Shown here piece by piece: positions 13,488 to 16,305 of a DNA stretch of 16,305 bases (position 1 is its first letter; each line of letters opens with the position of its first letter). The position numbers and the translations under genes were made by a program. The notes below the pieces were generated by a model. That model worked only from the letters and a program-made list of their open reading frames with translations, did no database searches and was not told where the DNA came from. This DNA is from Methanolobus sp. UBA474 (lineage in GTDB: Archaea > Halobacteriota > Methanosarcinia > Methanosarcinales > Methanosarcinaceae), in NCBI GenBank assembly GCA_002501695.1, contig DANZ01000051.1, positions 1 through 16,305 on the forward strand. The letters run 5' to 3'.

Positions 13488-13731
13488 TTTGGATCACCCG
13501 GAAACAGGTCAGTTATATTGGTGAAAGCTTAGACCATTCTTCTGCATGCTCCATTATTTTAGATACAGAAATTATTCTCCCGGAAATATACACGCATATA
13601 TCTATATTTAAGTGCACATATTCAAATGAATATTATATTCAATAATTATCATAAACCATACGTTTTAAAATGTATATTGAATTAGCTGAGACCTATGCAT
13701 ACCCAGATATTGACAGGATAAAAAATAAGCG

Positions 13732-15225
13732 TTAGAAATCAAAAAGCGTCTTCTGCGGCTTCCTTTGAACAGATTTCCTGCTGGAATTGCCTTCGGTGAC
13801 AGAGGAAGTGTCCTGTGAAGAAGGCTCTGCAACCAGCAAAGAGTCCAGACTTGTCTGATCCTGCCCTTTTCTCACATCTTTTACCTTTTCAGCCGGGGGA
13901 GTGAAAAAGGCAGGAGTTGTATCCGTCCCCGAACGAAGTTCCCGTGAACGTTCATAAACATTCTCCAGCCTCTTGGTCAGTTTCTTGTTGCCCGTCAGCT
14001 GGACCAGTTCGTCCGGATCAAGGTCAAGGTTTGCAACCACATCAGCTGCATAATCGTCATGTTCCAGCAGGCGTGAATATACAAATGCAAGTTCGCTGCG
14101 GGAATAGCGCATGGACTCATGGCTGTGCGCCCCGATCTTGGAGGCAATATTGTCCCTGGTGTTACGGCGTGAACGGATCTGCCCCATCTTCCTCCACAAA
14201 GAGGGAGGCTGATATTTTTCAAAGCCGCCCCTTATACGTAATTTTGACACTACGGTACCGCCGGTCATAAGCACGCTTGCATACCTCCACAAACGATAGT
14301 TCTGTCTTCTGCGCACCCTGCCAAGGTACCGGTCGGCCCGGGAAAGATATGCATAGGCCTGTATAATATCGGGAGTCAGTTTTTGTTCATCCTTACCTGT
14401 ATACTGATAAGGAAGGTTTTCGTCGATCCACTGGATCAGATCCTCCGGAGTTTCATCCAGACTGTAGCTGGCCTCCAGGGCAGACTTAACATTCTTACCC
14501 TTGAATATTTTTCCGACCACTTTGAAGACAGAATCTTTATTGTCGCGCGGAGAAGTTGAAATATCCTCAAGGTGGATCTCAGTACGACCCATAGCCACAG
14601 CCTGCAGGTCGTTGACAGCGCTCCTCATATCCCCGTCAGCGCTCTCGGCGATCTTCTCTAGGACACCGATACCAAAACTGAGCCCTTCAGCCCGGGAGAT
14701 CTCTTTAAGTGCAGGGATCATAGAACGTGCCTGCAGGGCAGGGAACTTGATCTCAAGGCACAGCGCGCGCAACGAAGAAGAAATGCCGTAGAGGTCGTTG
14801 GCTATCAGGATAATGGGCTGGCTGGTGCTCTTTATTACATCGATCATTGCACGTGCACCTCCTCTGTCACTGGTGCCGTGCAGATTGTCAGCCTCATCGA
14901 GAATAATGAGCCTCTTTCCGGATACGCCTGTTAGCGTGCGCATCTGAGAAGCTGAACCCGCGATCTTTTCTATCACGCCTGCTGTCCTCTGGTCGCTCGC
15001 GTTAAGCTCAATGACCTCCCAGTCATAATCTGCTGCCATGGCATGGGCTGCAGAGGTCTTACCGATACCTGCCTGTCCGTGAAGGATCACAGCCTTCACA
15101 TCAGGCATACCGTGGACCCAGCTGTCACCCCATTTGCGCAGTTCTTCGATCGATCTCTTATGGCCCACAACATCAGCAAGTGCCCTTGGCCGGTATTTCT
15201 CTGCCCATTCCATCCGCACAGTCAT
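13732..15225 (-). CDS. rfcL: Replication factor C large subunit (clamp loader)
   Basis: 497 residues; the large subunit of the archaeal clamp loader, which with RFC small subunits opens the PCNA ring and loads it at primer ends using ATP. Visible: WAEKYRPRALADVVGH (RFC box II-like, residues 7-22), Walker A GQAGIGKT (50-57), ELNASDQRT, Walker B IILDEADN (Asp110-Glu111), sensor 1 IILIANDLYG, and GDMRSAVNDLQ near sensor 2. The C-terminal part is less conserved, with a charged low-complexity tail ending exactly in a PCNA-interacting box, QKTLFDF (491-497), as expected for RFC-L. Met5 (15213) is an alternative start. The ATG is preceded by the palindrome AATGATCATT. It is divergent from mtxX. Confidence 0.96.
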   Translation of the reverse strand: MTVRMEWAEKYRPRALADVVGHKRSIEELRKWGDSWVHGMPDVKAVILHGQAGIGKTSAAHAMAADYDWEVIELNASDQRTAGVIEKIAGSASQMRTLTGVSGKRLIILDEADNLHGTSDRGGARAMIDVIKSTSQPIILIANDLYGISSSLRALCLEIKFPALQARSMIPALKEISRAEGLSFGIGVLEKIAESADGDMRSAVNDLQAVAMGRTEIHLEDISTSPRDNKDSVFKVVGKIFKGKNVKSALEASYSLDETPEDLIQWIDENLPYQYTGKDEQKLTPDIIQAYAYLSRADRYLGRVRRRQNYRLWRYASVLMTGGTVVSKLRIRGGFEKYQPPSLWRKMGQIRSRRNTRDNIASKIGAHSHESMRYSRSELAFVYSRLLEHDDYAADVVANLDLDPDELVQLTGNKKLTKRLENVYERSRELRSGTDTTPAFFTPPAEKVKDVRKGQDQTSLDSLLVAEPSSQDTSSVTEGNSSRKSVQRKPQKTLFDF

Positions 15226-15299
15226 AAATGATCATTACCCGATATCCAGAAAAGTAATTAAGGTTTGCACATCTTTGTCTGTTCTGATTGATATCATTA
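15226..15299. promoter_or_regulatory. Divergent region between rfcL and mtxX
   Basis: 74 bases. AT-rich elements near 15249-15268 (AAAGTAATTAAGG) may serve both directions; no classical TATA box is evident. The palindrome AATGATCATT (15227-15236) lies directly before the rfcL ATG, its TGATC overlapping the place of a Shine-Dalgarno. The same ten bases form the core of the palindrome at 12917-12938. Confidence 0.35.
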
Positions 15300-16205
15300 A
15301 TGGTAGGTTTAGACATGGGACAAAAAAAGACTGAAGACCTGCTGGGGATCATAGAGCAGCGAGCATTAAAGAACAGATCTCGTGTTGCCATAGGCATCAG
15401 AGACCCAACCTCAAAGATGTTAAAGAGCGCAAAGGATGCCCACGATACAGGATATGCCCATGTGGTCCTTGTGGGGAACAAGAAAGAGATAGAAGCAATA
15501 GGCACAGACCTTGAGGTCATAGACACGAACGAGCCGGAGAAAGTACTGGGAGACCTTTTAAGATCAGGATATGTCGATGCGGCAGTAAGAGGCACTGCAA
15601 AAGCCTCCGGAACCCTTGCCCATATTAAGAAGATACTGAACCAGGACAAACTGCATCGTATAGCGCTGCTCAAGACAAGCAGCGGAAAACCGTTCTTTCT
15701 GGCGCCTGTCGGGATAGATGAAGGAAATGACCTGGCGGACAAGATAGCCTTTATCCACCTCGGTGTTGAACACATACGCAGGTTTGGCATTGAACCCGCC
15801 GTAGGCGTACTTTCCGGAGGCAGAATGGGAGACCTGGGAAGAGACCCGCGTGTTGACCAGACCCTGGCAGAAGGCGACTTCATCGTGAACAGGATAACGG
15901 AAGCAGGCATAAATGCAAAACACTATACCATTCTTATTGAAGATGCCATAAAGGAATCGAATTTTATCCTTGCACCGGACGGCATATCAGGGAACCTCAT
16001 ATTCAGGACACTGACATTCCTTGGAGGAGGGGACGGCATGGGAGCGCCAGTACTTATGGATAAGCATGTGTTTGTGGATACTTCCAGAGTAGGAGGGCAC
16101 TACACAAAAGCTATTATGCTTGCCAGCGCACTCGTGAACAGGAATGAGATGGCCATAAACCAGGATGAAGCACGCGATACCCGCTATGATATCATCAAGA
16201 GATGA
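15300..16205 (+). CDS. mtxX: Methanogenesis marker protein 4 (MtxX)
   Basis: 301 residues from ATG at 15300; TTG at 15288 and ATG at 15315 (with AGGT upstream) are alternatives. It belongs to the MtxX family, conserved in methanogens and related in fold to phosphate acetyl/butyryl transferases. The name comes from a methyltransferase context in Methanosarcina, but the molecular function is not established. Visible blocks: SRVAIGIRDPTSKMLKSA, GYAHVVLVGNK, VDAAVRGTAKASGTLAHIKK, FFLAPVGIDEGNDL, VGVLSGGRMGDLGRDPRVDQ, ILAPDGISGNLIFRTLTFLG. The Gly-rich GISGNLIFR and GGGDGMGAPV segments resemble the phosphotransacetylase active-site region. It supports a methanogen source. The 3' end overlaps a minus-strand frame by 11 bases. 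Confidence 0.9.
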   Translation: MVGLDMGQKKTEDLLGIIEQRALKNRSRVAIGIRDPTSKMLKSAKDAHDTGYAHVVLVGNKKEIEAIGTDLEVIDTNEPEKVLGDLLRSGYVDAAVRGTAKASGTLAHIKKILNQDKLHRIALLKTSSGKPFFLAPVGIDEGNDLADKIAFIHLGVEHIRRFGIEPAVGVLSGGRMGDLGRDPRVDQTLAEGDFIVNRITEAGINAKHYTILIEDAIKESNFILAPDGISGNLIFRTLTFLGGGDGMGAPVLMDKHVFVDTSRVGGHYTKAIMLASALVNRNEMAINQDEARDTRYDIIKR

Positions 16206-16305
16206 TCTGTGATCCGATCAGTGAGATAGCTACGGTGATAATTATATACCCCATGACACTATTTCTCACTTGATAATCATATTTTACAATGACTTCAGGT
16301 TCTGC
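16195..16305 (-). CDS. C-terminus of a probable membrane protein (cut by the window edge)
   Basis: An open minus-strand frame enters from the right edge and stops at 16195-16197. The 36 visible residues begin AEPEVIVKYDYQVRNS, then a hydrophobic helix VMGYIIITVAISLIG, then a short tail ending in IIS. The charged segment followed by a helix and stop looks like a C-terminal membrane anchor or last helix of a membrane protein. It overlaps the end of mtxX by 11 bases in convergent orientation, which is unusual but seen in archaea. Only 111 bases are visible, so coding status is moderately supported and the family is unknown. Confidence 0.45.
   Translation of the reverse strand, partial: AEPEVIVKYDYQVRNSVMGYIIITVAISLIGSQIIS

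Larger units (their letters stand above)
13162..13731. other. 570-base region between rfcL and the RAM gene
   Basis: No large gene. In minus-strand order it holds: a very AT-rich segment (about 13560-13690) with alternating ATATTC/GAATAT/ATATTC elements at 13618-13640; a TATA-like box (13603-13610); a candidate 32-residue ORF with a strong Shine-Dalgarno (13389-13487); an 11-bp inverted repeat at 13380-13432; and a low-scoring 63-residue hydrophobic ORF (13166-13357). Function unknown, but the density of signals is unusual for this window. Confidence 0.6.

Noticed and set aside
15173..15910. 245-codon and nested minus-strand ORFs over mtxX
   Set aside because: Antisense to MtxX conserved blocks and Ser/Pro-rich, typical of shadows.
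1..16305. CRISPR arrays, transposons, phage or defence islands
   Set aside because: No regularly spaced repeats, no transposase or integrase motifs, and gene content is core archaeal.

Overview
This window reads as chromosomal DNA of a methanogenic archaeon, most likely of the order Methanosarcinales (Methanolobus/Methanomethylovorans-like; the genus is inference). Evidence: archaeal information-processing genes (topoisomerase VI subunits A and B, replication factor C large subunit), the methanogen-specific gene mtxX, a bacterial-type DNA gyrase subunit B as found in Methanosarcinales, archaeal TATA-like boxes upstream of genes, and Shine-Dalgarno sequences of the GGAG or GGTGATC type. I saw no tRNA or rRNA genes, CRISPR array, insertion sequence or integrase. 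It looks like a stable core region, not a mobile island.

Layout. 1-1019: N-terminal part of gyrB (minus strand, running off the left edge), with a roughly 330-base upstream region. 1353-2333: alanine dehydrogenase/ornithine cyclodeaminase family gene (minus), divergent from a flavodoxin-fold NAD(P)H:quinone oxidoreductase (2440-3099). 3231-3713: small secreted or lipid-anchored protein of unknown function. 3750-4124: single-domain response regulator (minus), divergent from 4349-5551, a fusion of a CinA/PncC-like domain and a nicotinamide/nicotinate-nucleotide adenylyltransferase-like domain. 5571-6819: two uncharacterised minus-strand genes (a Cys-rich soluble protein and a two-helix membrane protein). 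6931-7236: cutA, convergent with a membrane-anchored J-domain protein (7237-7794). 7902-8987: MscS-type channel, divergent from a TPR protein with a Cys cluster (9074-9799). 9813-12791: top6B-top6A operon (minus). 12928-13161: stand-alone RAM (Lrp/AsnC ligand-binding) domain. 13162-13731: a 570-base region with a candidate 32-residue gene, nested inverted repeats and AT-rich DNA. 13732-15225: rfcL (minus), divergent from mtxX (15300-16205). The last 111 bases appear to carry the C-terminus of a membrane protein entering on the minus strand.

How the genes fit together. Topology and replication are the main theme: gyrase introduces negative supercoils, topoisomerase VI relaxes and decatenates, and RFC-L is the clamp-loader large subunit. 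The remaining genes are mostly single units for redox and NAD metabolism, stress, osmotic relief and signalling. The most novel signals are small: a 32-residue ORF with an extended Shine-Dalgarno and two mutually exclusive hairpins at its end; a 22-bp perfect palindrome centred on the stop codon of the RAM-domain gene, whose 10-bp core recurs just upstream of rfcL; and a 7-codon leader ORF overlapping the next start by ATGA. All motif calls are by eye; no alignment or folding program was run.
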